From assembly GCA_964515805.1 (NCBI GenBank), contig CAZEUZ010000087.1:1-17512 (forward strand): a DNA stretch of 17,512 nucleotides. Reading direction: 5' to 3'. The notes under the pieces are model-generated. The model was not told the DNA's origin. It ran no database searches and saw only the letters and a list, made by a program, of their open reading frames with translations. The position numbers were made by a program, and so were the translations under genes. The stretch comes from CAZEUZ01 sp964515805 (GTDB taxonomy: Bacteria; Pseudomonadota; Gammaproteobacteria; Pseudomonadales; Cellvibrionaceae). Below are positions 1 to 6,517 of this stretch, one piece after another. Each line of letters opens with the position of its first letter. Position 1 is the stretch's first letter.

Positions 1-588
1 AATATCGCCACTGAAAACCCGTTCAGCAACAGACCCATCAAATACTTTTTCCCAAAAACGCAGACGTAAATCAGCATTGCTAATCACCGCTTTAACATGA
101 CCTCTTAGATCGCTCGCAATACTTGCCAAACGACCGTAAGCTGAGGGCAACAGCGTTTCCAACTTTGATCGCAGGTGCCGTGCTAGTACGGGTGCCTCAC
201 CACCACTACCAATAGCAACAATCAATGGTGAACGATCGACGATCGCGGGGGTGATAATGCTGCAGAGCGATGGAGAGTCAACGACATTCACTGGTATGTT
301 TGCTGCTTGCGCTTCTTTTGAGACGCGCGTATTCACTGTGTGATCGTTAGTGGCGCAAATAACCAATGCACAGTTATTAAGGTCACTTGTCTGGTAGGCG
401 CGGTAGTGACAAACACCGCCCACGGCTTCAGTCATCACGACCATCTCATCATTAATACTGGGTGCAACAACTGTTAACAGAGCGCCTGCCTTTGTGAGTA
501 GCCGCGCCTTGCGGATGGCAACTCCACCGCCTCCAACCACTAAACACCGACGGCGCTTGAGGTCGAAAAAAAAGGGCATGTATTGCAT
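1..588 (-). CDS. cysG: Siroheme synthase N-terminal part (CysG/SirC-type precorrin-2 dehydrogenase), cut by window edge
   Basis: Open reading frame from an ATG at 588 that stays open to base 1, giving 196 residues with the C-terminus outside the window. The N-terminus carries a Rossmann NAD-binding motif (LVVGGGGVAIRKARLL, about 16-31). Then follow NVVD (Asp104) and AIGSGGEAPVLARHLR with Ser128, positions that match the catalytic Asp and the Ser128 of enterobacterial CysG as I recall them, and the start of the dimerisation helices (RFWEKVF). The family oxidises precorrin-2 to sirohydrochlorin with NAD+ and inserts ferrous iron to make siroheme for sulfite and nitrite reductases in the cytosol. 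Whether the SUMT methyltransferase half (full CysG, about 460 residues) follows cannot be seen, so it could be a stand-alone SirC-type protein. A second ATG lies three codons inside, but the family N-terminus favours 588. It starts 36 bp after the ispG stop, so co-transcription is likely. Confidence 0.93.
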   Translation of the reverse strand, partial: MQYMPFFFDLKRRRCLVVGGGGVAIRKARLLTKAGALLTVVAPSINDEMVVMTEAVGGVCHYRAYQTSDLNNCALVICATNDHTVNTRVSKEAQAANIPVNVVDSPSLCSIITPAIVDRSPLIVAIGSGGEAPVLARHLRSKLETLLPSAYGRLASIASDLRGHVKAVISNADLRLRFWEKVFDGSVAERVFSGDI

Positions 589-624
589 AAAGCAGAGGAG
601 AAAAAGAGGTAACCGGAATGTACT

Positions 625-1737
625 TTATGATTTGATAATTAAATCATCTAACCGCTGGGCCTTGACGACTGCCTTTTCTCGAATTAATTGTTCCAGATCA
701 TCAACGAGTGTTTCTTGAGACAGCTTACGACTAGGTTGGCCATCAATGTAAATAAGGTTGTTGGGAGTACCCCCAGCAAGACCTAGATCAGCTTCTTTCG
801 CCTCTCCGGGTCCATTAACAACGCAGCCGATAACTGCAACATCCATCGGGGTGGTAATATCCTCTAGGCGTGACTCCAGAGCGTTCATAGTACCGATCAC
901 GTCAAAATTTTGCCGAGAACAGCTGGGACAAGCAATAAAGTTAATGCCTTTAGAACGCAATTTGAGACTTTTTAACAAATCCCAACCGACTTTTACTTCC
1001 TGAACGGGATCAGCAGCTAAGGAAACACGTAGCGTGTCACCAATACCTTCCATCAGTAGAAGACCCAAGCCTACTGCCGATTTGACTGTTCCGGAACGGA
1101 AACCACCTGCTTCGGTGATACCCAAATGCAAAGGTTGTTCAATCTCCTTTGCAAGCAAGCGATAGGCAGCTACAGCCATGAATACATCCGATGCCTTAAC
1201 ACTGACTTTAAAGTCTTGAAAATTCAATTCATCTAAGATAGCCACATGTCTCAAAGCCGATTCAACCATGGCCTCTGGAGTAGGTTCACCGTATTTTTTT
1301 TGTAGGTCTTTTTCCAAAGAGCCGGCATTAACACCAATACGCAGAGGAATATTAAGATCTTTGGCTTTATCGACAACGGCGCGGATTCGCTTTTCACGGC
1401 CGATATTGCCTGGGTTGATGCGCAGGCAATCGACGCCGAGATCTGCTACTCGGAGGGCAATTCGATAATCAAAATGAATATCTGCCACTAACGGAATGGT
1501 CACTGCCTGACGAATAGCGCCAAAGGCTTCTGCCGCATCCATGGTTGGGACTGAAACACGAACAATATCTGCACCCGCCTGCTGCAGCTGCTCAATCTGC
1601 GCTATTGTGGCCCGCACATCAGTGGTTTCGGTATTGGTCATACTCTGTACGGAAATGGGCGCATCGCCACCGACAGGCACATCGCCTACCATTAACTGTC
1701 GTGATTCACGCCGTTTGATATGAGACTCAAAATGCAT
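625..1737 (-). CDS. ispG: 4-hydroxy-3-methylbut-2-enyl diphosphate synthase (flavodoxin)
   Basis: 370 residues, close to E. coli IspG (372). The enzyme converts the cyclic diphosphate MEcPP to HMBPP, the penultimate step of the methylerythritol phosphate route to isoprenoids, using a [4Fe-4S] cluster fed by flavodoxin or ferredoxin. Visible marks are VQSMTNTETTDV near the N-terminus, RVSVPTMDAAEAF, ADIHFDYRIAL, CLRINPGNIG, and the cluster region ACPSCSR followed by GCVVNGPGEA, which supply the three cysteines and the conserved glutamate. Start choice: the frame extends upstream to a TTG at 1770, but the ATG at 1737 (MHFESHIKRRES) matches the family N-terminus and has an AGGAT about 7 bases before it. 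It lies 88 bp after rodZ and 36 bp before cysG on the same strand. The last dozen or so residues are variable, as usual. Confidence 0.97.
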   Translation of the reverse strand: MHFESHIKRRESRQLMVGDVPVGGDAPISVQSMTNTETTDVRATIAQIEQLQQAGADIVRVSVPTMDAAEAFGAIRQAVTIPLVADIHFDYRIALRVADLGVDCLRINPGNIGREKRIRAVVDKAKDLNIPLRIGVNAGSLEKDLQKKYGEPTPEAMVESALRHVAILDELNFQDFKVSVKASDVFMAVAAYRLLAKEIEQPLHLGITEAGGFRSGTVKSAVGLGLLLMEGIGDTLRVSLAADPVQEVKVGWDLLKSLKLRSKGINFIACPSCSRQNFDVIGTMNALESRLEDITTPMDVAVIGCVVNGPGEAKEADLGLAGGTPNNLIYIDGQPSRKLSQETLVDDLEQLIREKAVVKAQRLDDLIIKS

Positions 1738-1781
1738 TATCGATCCTGCTTCGGGGGGTGGGGAATTCAACGTTTAGTTTG

Positions 1782-1828
1782 TAAGGGTAGCCTAGGCTAT
1801 GATAAGAAATTAAACATCGGTACCCTTA
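1782..1828. repeat. Nested inverted repeats between rodZ and ispG
   Basis: Outer arms TAAGGGTA (1782-1789) and TACCCTTA (1821-1828) are perfect and 31 bases apart; the right arm covers the rodZ stop codon. Inside is a perfect 12-base palindrome, TAGCCTAGGCTA (1788-1799). No T-run follows, so this is not a clear terminator. Confidence 0.4.
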
Positions 1829-2827
1829 TGTGTTATCTACCTTAAATCTCAAAGTCCGCCGACTACCAATAGGCGTCACAGCGACTGCTTTGCCATTTAA
1901 GCGAAGTTCAGCTGCTTTGACATTACCTAGCATAATGCTAAAGGGTGCACTGCCCCGCAGCACAAGCTTATCACCAGCACGATGTAGTTTAGCCGCGAGT
2001 ACCGTACCTGCTGCATCGGTCACTTCAAGCCAGCAATCATCGCTAAAACTCAAAACTAATTGGTCTATCTCTTCAGTAGATAGCGTATCAACAGATCGAT
2101 TAGCAACCGAAACTTTATCGTTGTGATTCTCACTAGTTGACATCAGTGTGTGGTCAGTTACTGAAGTGAGTTCAGTGGTGACCGGCAGTGAATTAACCAT
2201 ATCCATTTGGACCGACTTACCGTCACTGGCATCACTAGCGCTGTCTATTTCAGCTTTGCTGAATGAATCGTTATTAATTAAGCCGCTACTTTCACCAAAC
2301 TTCTTACTTTCCGTGCCTTCCTTCGCTTGTGTCGCGTCAATTGCTGTAACCGGATATTCAAAAACAGGAGCGTTTTCAATCACTATCCGCTGAGAGTCAT
2401 GACCAATAAATGGATAGACAACCGTCCATAACAGTATTAATGCAGCCGCGGAAAAATAGAGCCATCGCCAATAAGGGTATTGGCTCAAACTTAATGACGA
2501 AGTTGTGCTTTCATCAACTTTCCCTGCTTTTTCTGGAGTTGACTGAGACTGACTTTCAGCATAAGCAGAGTAACAGTCTATAATCTCGGCGTCAGACACA
2601 TTAACTAATCGCGCGTAGTTACGCAGATGACCACGGATGTAAACTGCCGATGAAAATACACTGTAATCATCCGCTTCGATAGCTTCTAACTTGGTACGGG
2701 TAATATTTAAACAATCAGCCGCCTGGTTTTTTTCTATTGCTAACTTGAGCCGCTGCTCCCGCAGTAGCTGGCCTGGCGTTTTATGCATATTATCTTGATC
2801 GAAAACGTTATAACTATTTCTGTTCAT
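1826..2827 (-). CDS. rodZ: Cytoskeletal protein RodZ (HTH, transmembrane, DUF4115)
   Basis: 333 residues. RodZ tethers the MreB actin-like cytoskeleton to the inner membrane and is needed for rod shape. The order of parts is typical: a cytoplasmic helix-turn-helix domain of the HTH_25 type (about 15-85, with PGQLLREQR and IRGHLRNYARLV), one transmembrane helix (about 121-142), a long Ser/Thr/Asp-rich periplasmic linker (about 145-255), and a C-terminal beta domain of the DUF4115 type (about 257-330, with DDCWLEVTDAAG). The ATG at 2827 overlaps the end of pilW by 14 bp, which suggests translational coupling, and no clear Shine-Dalgarno is present. An internal ATG at 2788 (MHKTPGQLL) is the alternative start. 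The stretch just before the membrane helix lacks the run of Arg/Lys seen in E. coli RodZ. Confidence 0.92.
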   Translation of the reverse strand: MNRNSYNVFDQDNMHKTPGQLLREQRLKLAIEKNQAADCLNITRTKLEAIEADDYSVFSSAVYIRGHLRNYARLVNVSDAEIIDCYSAYAESQSQSTPEKAGKVDESTTSSLSLSQYPYWRWLYFSAAALILLWTVVYPFIGHDSQRIVIENAPVFEYPVTAIDATQAKEGTESKKFGESSGLINNDSFSKAEIDSASDASDGKSVQMDMVNSLPVTTELTSVTDHTLMSTSENHNDKVSVANRSVDTLSTEEIDQLVLSFSDDCWLEVTDAAGTVLAAKLHRAGDKLVLRGSAPFSIMLGNVKAAELRLNGKAVAVTPIGSRRTLRFKVDNT

Positions 2828-3593
2828 CGTCTAAGGTTGCTTGATATTGTAGATATTCATTGGAATAGGGGTGCAGATTTCTCAGCGCCAGAGCATAACT
2901 GGCCTCTTTATCTTTATTGCCAAAGATCCGCTCAATACGGATACCCAGCCATAAACTTTGTGGAGACTGCCGGTCAGCAAACAATAGATATTGATCTAAG
3001 TAACGCTTGGATTCGGCATAATTTTCTTCGTCAAAGTATATTTCTGCTAATTCAATATTGGATATTAACACCTTGTTGTTAATATTTAACGAATGGTGAA
3101 AGAGTGATTTAGCGCGTTCGCGTTTTCCAATCTTTAATGCGGCGCGACCAAACTGAGCCAATGCGTGCTCTCGGTGTACGTAGGACAAATCCTCAACTAC
3201 GTCTTTAAAAACATCGTAAGCTTCCTGGTAACGCGCTTGCCGGTAGAGGAAAATACCATAATTGTTTTTTGCCTGAGTATAACTGGCATCAGAACTAATA
3301 GCTTTGAGATAGTATTTTTCAGCCAATGAAAACTCGGCGTTTAACTGATACAACAGCGCCATACCATTATTGGCCGGAGCTGATTTACTATTTATGGCAA
3401 GCGCCTTTTCAAAATTCCTGCGGGCGGCATCGCGACTGTCCTGTTGAAGGTAGGCCATCCCCAGCCGTACGTAGTTGTCTATGAGCTTTTGCTTATCGAT
3501 AGAACCACCGCCCTCTTTCACAGTGATGCATCCGGTTAATATAGCCGACAACGCTAAAACGATGGCAATGACAGTTAGTTGGTAATTGCTCAC
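2814..3593 (-). CDS. pilW: Type IV pilus biogenesis lipoprotein PilW/PilF (TPR pilotin)
   Basis: 259 residues from a GTG start. A lipoprotein signal peptide is clear: hydrophobic VIAIVLALSAI, then the lipobox LTGC with Cys22. The mature protein is a chain of tetratricopeptide repeats (NYVRLGMAYLQQ, APANNGMALLYQL, AKNNYGIFLYRQ, SNIELAEIYFDE). The family (PilF in Pseudomonas, PilW in Neisseria) is the outer-membrane pilotin that helps the secretin PilQ assemble and stabilises type IV pili. The placement between rlmN and rodZ, near ndk and ispG, is the standard gammaproteobacterial one and supports the name. It starts 10 bp after the rlmN stop, with a weak GAGAT before the GTG. No other pilus gene lies in the window. 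Confidence 0.92.
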   Translation of the reverse strand: MSNYQLTVIAIVLALSAILTGCITVKEGGGSIDKQKLIDNYVRLGMAYLQQDSRDAARRNFEKALAINSKSAPANNGMALLYQLNAEFSLAEKYYLKAISSDASYTQAKNNYGIFLYRQARYQEAYDVFKDVVEDLSYVHREHALAQFGRAALKIGKRERAKSLFHHSLNINNKVLISNIELAEIYFDEENYAESKRYLDQYLLFADRQSPQSLWLGIRIERIFGNKDKEASYALALRNLHPYSNEYLQYQATLDDEQK

Positions 3594-3603
3594 TATTAAA
3601 TCT

Positions 3604-4782
3604 CTATCTCACCTGCGTTGAAATGCGATTTAGTGGCTGCGAGATAAGTCTCACAGGTTCTGGTGTTTGGCTGATTTGATAGCGTTCACTGCGACGAGTA
3701 CGATCGCGAACACTACCCGCTAACTGTCCACAAGCGGCGTCAATATCATCACCACGAGTCGTTCTAATAGTGGTCACATAACCCGCCTCAATCAGGATCG
3801 ACTGAAATCGTTTAAGCGCTTTGGCGGTTACCCGGCGATAAGTCGACAACGAAAACGGGTTAAAAGGTATCAGATTGATCTTTACTGGAATTTCACGCAA
3901 TAGTTCAACCAACTCTCTTGCATGATGCACTCTATCGTTAACTCCATCAATCAGTGTATATTCAATGGTCATTTTACGTCGATTATCAGCAAGTCCCTCA
4001 ATGTAAGCCTTTGCCGATTTCAGCAACATGGCAATTGGGTATTTTTTATTGATCGGAACCAGCTGATCGCGCAATTCATCGCTTGGTGCATGCAGAGAAA
4101 TGGCAAGACAGGCATCGGTGTAACGGCCTAATTTATCCAATGCGGGCACAACGCCAGAGGTACTTAAAGTCACTCGGCGTTTGGAGATGCCGTAAGCATT
4201 ATCGTCCATCATCAAATTCATCGCATGTATAACATTGTCAAAATTTAGCAGCGGTTCTCCCATCCCCATGAATACGACATTGGTCACCTTACGCGGCCGG
4301 TCGTTATCAAATTGTCCGAGAGACTTGGCCGCAATCCAAACTTGGCCGATAATTTCCGATACTGTTAAGTCGCGACTAAAACCCTGCTTACCGGTGGCAC
4401 AGAAACTACAATCCAAAGAACAACCTGCCTGGGATGAAACACAGAGCGTACCCCTATCTCCATCGGGTATGAAAACTGTCTCTATGGCACTGCCACCAGT
4501 GACTTCAATCAGAAATTTACGAGTGCCGTCAGCAGAATCCCACTGCTGAGTAACAGCAGGCGGCTGAATAGTGGCAATTTCCGCTAGTTTGGTACGTAAC
4601 CCTTTGCTTAGATTGGTCATCAAGTCGATATTTTTGATGCCATATTGGTGAATCCACTTGACCACTTGAATAGCACGAAAAGGCTTTTCACCGATGGTTT
4701 GAAAAAACTCTAACAGCTGAATTGACGACATATTCAACAGATTGATTTTTTCCTTATGTTCAGTGGTTATGGATACAGACAT
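3604..4782 (-). CDS. rlmN: Dual-specificity 23S rRNA A2503 / tRNA A37 C2-methyltransferase RlmN
   Basis: 392 residues. This radical-SAM enzyme methylates C2 of A2503 in 23S rRNA and of A37 in some tRNAs. The CxxxCxxC cluster motif is at Cys121, Cys125 and Cys128 within QAGCSLDCSFCATGKQGF. The two mechanistic cysteines are present: Cys114 (GTLCVSSQ) and the methyl-carrying Cys351 (GDDIDAACGQL), matching E. coli Cys118 and Cys355. VVFMGMGEPLLN is the SAM-binding GEP motif. The N-terminal accessory domain (LLEFFQTIGEKPFRA) is intact. The ATG at 4782 has no strong Shine-Dalgarno, but the N-terminus matches the family (EKINLLNMS). It starts 62 bp after ndk. The last 30 residues after the barrel are variable. 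Confidence 0.97.
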   Translation of the reverse strand: MSVSITTEHKEKINLLNMSSIQLLEFFQTIGEKPFRAIQVVKWIHQYGIKNIDLMTNLSKGLRTKLAEIATIQPPAVTQQWDSADGTRKFLIEVTGGSAIETVFIPDGDRGTLCVSSQAGCSLDCSFCATGKQGFSRDLTVSEIIGQVWIAAKSLGQFDNDRPRKVTNVVFMGMGEPLLNFDNVIHAMNLMMDDNAYGISKRRVTLSTSGVVPALDKLGRYTDACLAISLHAPSDELRDQLVPINKKYPIAMLLKSAKAYIEGLADNRRKMTIEYTLIDGVNDRVHHARELVELLREIPVKINLIPFNPFSLSTYRRVTAKALKRFQSILIEAGYVTTIRTTRGDDIDAACGQLAGSVRDRTRRSERYQISQTPEPVRLISQPLNRISTQVR

Positions 4783-4844
4783 TAAAAAGATCTATATTGA
4801 AACTGAGCTAATTGAGTATTCATGAGACAACTGAAACAGTAGAA

Positions 4845-5273
4845 CTACAAACGAGAATAGATTTCACTAGCGGCAAAGAAATAACTAACTTCTCTGCTTG
4901 CAGATTCTGTTGAATCAGAGCCATGAACAGCATTAGCCTGGACAGATTCGGCAAATTCAGCGCGAAGTGTGCCGGATGCGGCTTCTTGCGGATTGGTCGC
5001 CCCCATCAGTCTGCGGTTGGTAGCAATGGCGTCTTCACCTTCCAAAACCTGTACGACAACCGGACCAGACAGCATAAATTCGACCAACTCACCAAAGAAA
5101 GGGCGTGCTTTATGTTCTGCATAAAAACCTTCTGCCTGTTCACGGGTTAACTGCAGCATTTTAGCAGCAACAATAGTGAGCCCAGCTTGTTCAAAGCTTG
5201 CCAGAATTTTGCCGATTACGTTTTTAGCAACTGCATCTGGTTTGATAATGGATAGTGTGTGTTCGACAGCCAC
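4845..5273 (-). CDS. ndk: Nucleoside diphosphate kinase
   Basis: 142 residues from a GTG at 5273, the family's usual size. Ndk passes the gamma phosphate of ATP to other (deoxy)nucleoside diphosphates through a phosphohistidine and so balances NTP pools. The N-terminus AVEHTLSIIKPDAV and the active-site NAVHGSDS with His117 are both present, and so is the nucleotide-binding RLMGATNP. The open frame extends upstream to a TTG at 5291. The GTG is preferred because an AGGAG lies 9 bases before it and because V/M-AVEHTLSIIKPDAVAKN is the family N-terminus. It is the first gene of the ndk-rlmN-pilW-rodZ-ispG-cysG run and diverges from the CmoA-like gene. Confidence 0.97.
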   Translation of the reverse strand: MAVEHTLSIIKPDAVAKNVIGKILASFEQAGLTIVAAKMLQLTREQAEGFYAEHKARPFFGELVEFMLSGPVVVQVLEGEDAIATNRRLMGATNPQEAASGTLRAEFAESVQANAVHGSDSTESASREVSYFFAASEIYSRL

Positions 5274-5282
5274 TTGGAGTAT

Positions 5283-5287
5283 CTCCT
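5283..5287 (-). promoter_or_regulatory. Shine-Dalgarno AGGAG that fixes the ndk start
   Basis: AGGAG on the minus strand, 9 bases before the GTG at 5273. It supports GTG over the upstream TTG at 5291. Confidence 0.75.
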
Positions 5288-5352
5288 GCAATTTGATAAT
5301 TTGATAAAATAAGGTGAGCGCAATTTTAAGGGCTTATGTAAGTGACGGCAAT

Positions 5353-6006
5353 ATGCTAAATGAAATGAATACTATCAAACCCTGGGTTTTTGACCAGAAC
5401 GTAGCCAACGATTTTAACGAAATCGCCAACAAAAACATACCAGATTATGAGCAGGTTATCACTCAGTGCGTACAAATCATTTCAAAAATAGGTATCGAAA
5501 ACCCACATATCATTGATGTCGGCTGCGCCACGGGAAATACATTAAGGCATTTATATAATGCTGGCTTTACTCGTTTAACCGGGGTGGACAGTAGCGAAGA
5601 TATGCTCAGAACCATCCATCTGCCAATTGCACAATTAATATTGTCGAATAACTTTCCTTGCGATCAGGGTCACTATGATGTCGTATTGGCAAACTGGACC
5701 CTACACTTTATAAAAGACCGTAAAACCTACCTCACAGCCATCGCAGAAAGTTTATCCGCTAATGGCGTGTTGATACTGACTGAAAAAACTCAGTCATCTA
5801 AAGTGGTACAGGCACTCTATCGAGAATTTAAACGCACTAATGGCCTCACAGACGAGGAAATTCTAATTAAAGAACAACAATTAGAAGGCGTATTGACGCC
5901 TTATTCGGTGGACTGGTATCTCACATTACTGCCAAAACTAGGTTTTGTTGAAGTAGAAATAATAAATGCGAGGTATGGGTTCGTCAGTTTCTTAGCTCGC
6001 AAGTGA
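5353..6006 (+). CDS. CmoA-like SAM-dependent methyltransferase-fold protein
   Basis: About 217 residues from ATG 5353. A GTG at 5314 would add 13 residues and is the alternative start; neither has a strong Shine-Dalgarno. The fold is a class I SAM-binding Rossmann: IIDVGCATGNT (motif I), then LTGVDSSEDML (motif II) and LANWTLHFI. Several stretches resemble CmoA, the carboxy-SAM synthase of tRNA wobble-uridine modification: PWVFDQNVANDF, IPDYEQVI, NWTLHFI, LILTEKTQ and FKRTNGLTDEEI. By ungapped alignment from memory to E. coli CmoA, the position of Arg199, which holds the carboxylate of carboxy-SAM, is Glu here (IKEQQLEGV). No cmoB is next to it. I therefore call it a CmoA-related methyltransferase of unknown substrate, not CmoA itself. 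It is the only plus-strand gene between two minus-strand blocks. Confidence 0.8.
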   Translation: MLNEMNTIKPWVFDQNVANDFNEIANKNIPDYEQVITQCVQIISKIGIENPHIIDVGCATGNTLRHLYNAGFTRLTGVDSSEDMLRTIHLPIAQLILSNNFPCDQGHYDVVLANWTLHFIKDRKTYLTAIAESLSANGVLILTEKTQSSKVVQALYREFKRTNGLTDEEILIKEQQLEGVLTPYSVDWYLTLLPKLGFVEVEIINARYGFVSFLARK

Positions 6007-6027
6007 TACTAGCTAGAACTAGCTGTA
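6007..6027. repeat. Small hairpin across the convergent stop codons
   Basis: TAC-(T)-AGCTA / GAAC loop / TAGCT-GTA: eight base pairs with one bulged T, starting next to the TGA of the plus-strand methyltransferase and covering the TAG of the minus-strand gene. No T-run follows on either side, so a terminator role is only possible. Confidence 0.35.
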
Positions 6028-6512
6028 CCCATAACTGCGTCTAATAATATTGTCTGGCTCTGTTTGAGTAGGTCTTCTATAGTATCCAATGTCGTTTGGT
6101 TACATTTCTCCAACCAGAACAGACCCAATGAATGCTTGGTGCATTCGATACCTACTATATCTTCCGGCAATAATCGAAGCATTGCTTTTAACGGTGGTAA
6201 CCAGCTATTAGGAGGACGCCCATCGCCCTCCCAGTACCAATAATCCAACAGATGTAGGTCGTGAGTAAAATCCTGTTTTTTTAAATAAAAACGGCCCGTT
6301 TTTACTGATATTGGCCAAGCCAAACTATAAACCGCTATCGGCGATGCTGTCTTATTACTACTATCGAGACGAACTGAAATACCTCGTTTTAGTGCAGTCT
6401 GTCTTAGTTCCGCCAACTGCCGCTGACGATTGTTGGGCTGCAACACCATTATCGGACCTAGAACCAGCGCTATAGCGCCAATTACGAGAAATAGTGGCCA
6501 CCACGAGTCCAT
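6009..6512 (-). CDS. Uncharacterised single-pass membrane protein downstream of ppiD
   Basis: 167 residues, function not recognised. An N-terminal transmembrane helix (about 5-24, WPLFLVIGAIALVLGPIMVL) is followed by a basic, Gln-rich stretch (QPNNRQRQLAELRQTALKRG). By the positive-inside rule this puts most of the chain in the cytoplasm with the N-terminus out. The soluble part holds aromatic motifs (YSLAWP, DYWYWEGDGRPPNSWLP) and a C-terminal pair of predicted helices (TTLDTIEDLLKQSQ). No catalytic signature is visible. It starts 5 bp after the ppiD stop with no clear Shine-Dalgarno, so it probably depends on ppiD translation. It ends 2 bp from the stop of the opposing CmoA-like gene. Confidence 0.75.
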   Translation of the reverse strand: MDSWWPLFLVIGAIALVLGPIMVLQPNNRQRQLAELRQTALKRGISVRLDSSNKTASPIAVYSLAWPISVKTGRFYLKKQDFTHDLHLLDYWYWEGDGRPPNSWLPPLKAMLRLLPEDIVGIECTKHSLGLFWLEKCNQTTLDTIEDLLKQSQTILLDAVMGTASSS

Positions 6513-6517
6513 ATAGG

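Noticed and set aside
1738..1770. TTG start extending ispG by eleven codons
   Set aside because: The extension (rich in Pro) is not in IspG proteins, and the ATG at 1737 has a better ribosome site.
5274..5291. TTG start extending ndk by six codons
   Set aside because: The added residues are not part of the Ndk family N-terminus and would cover the good AGGAG site.
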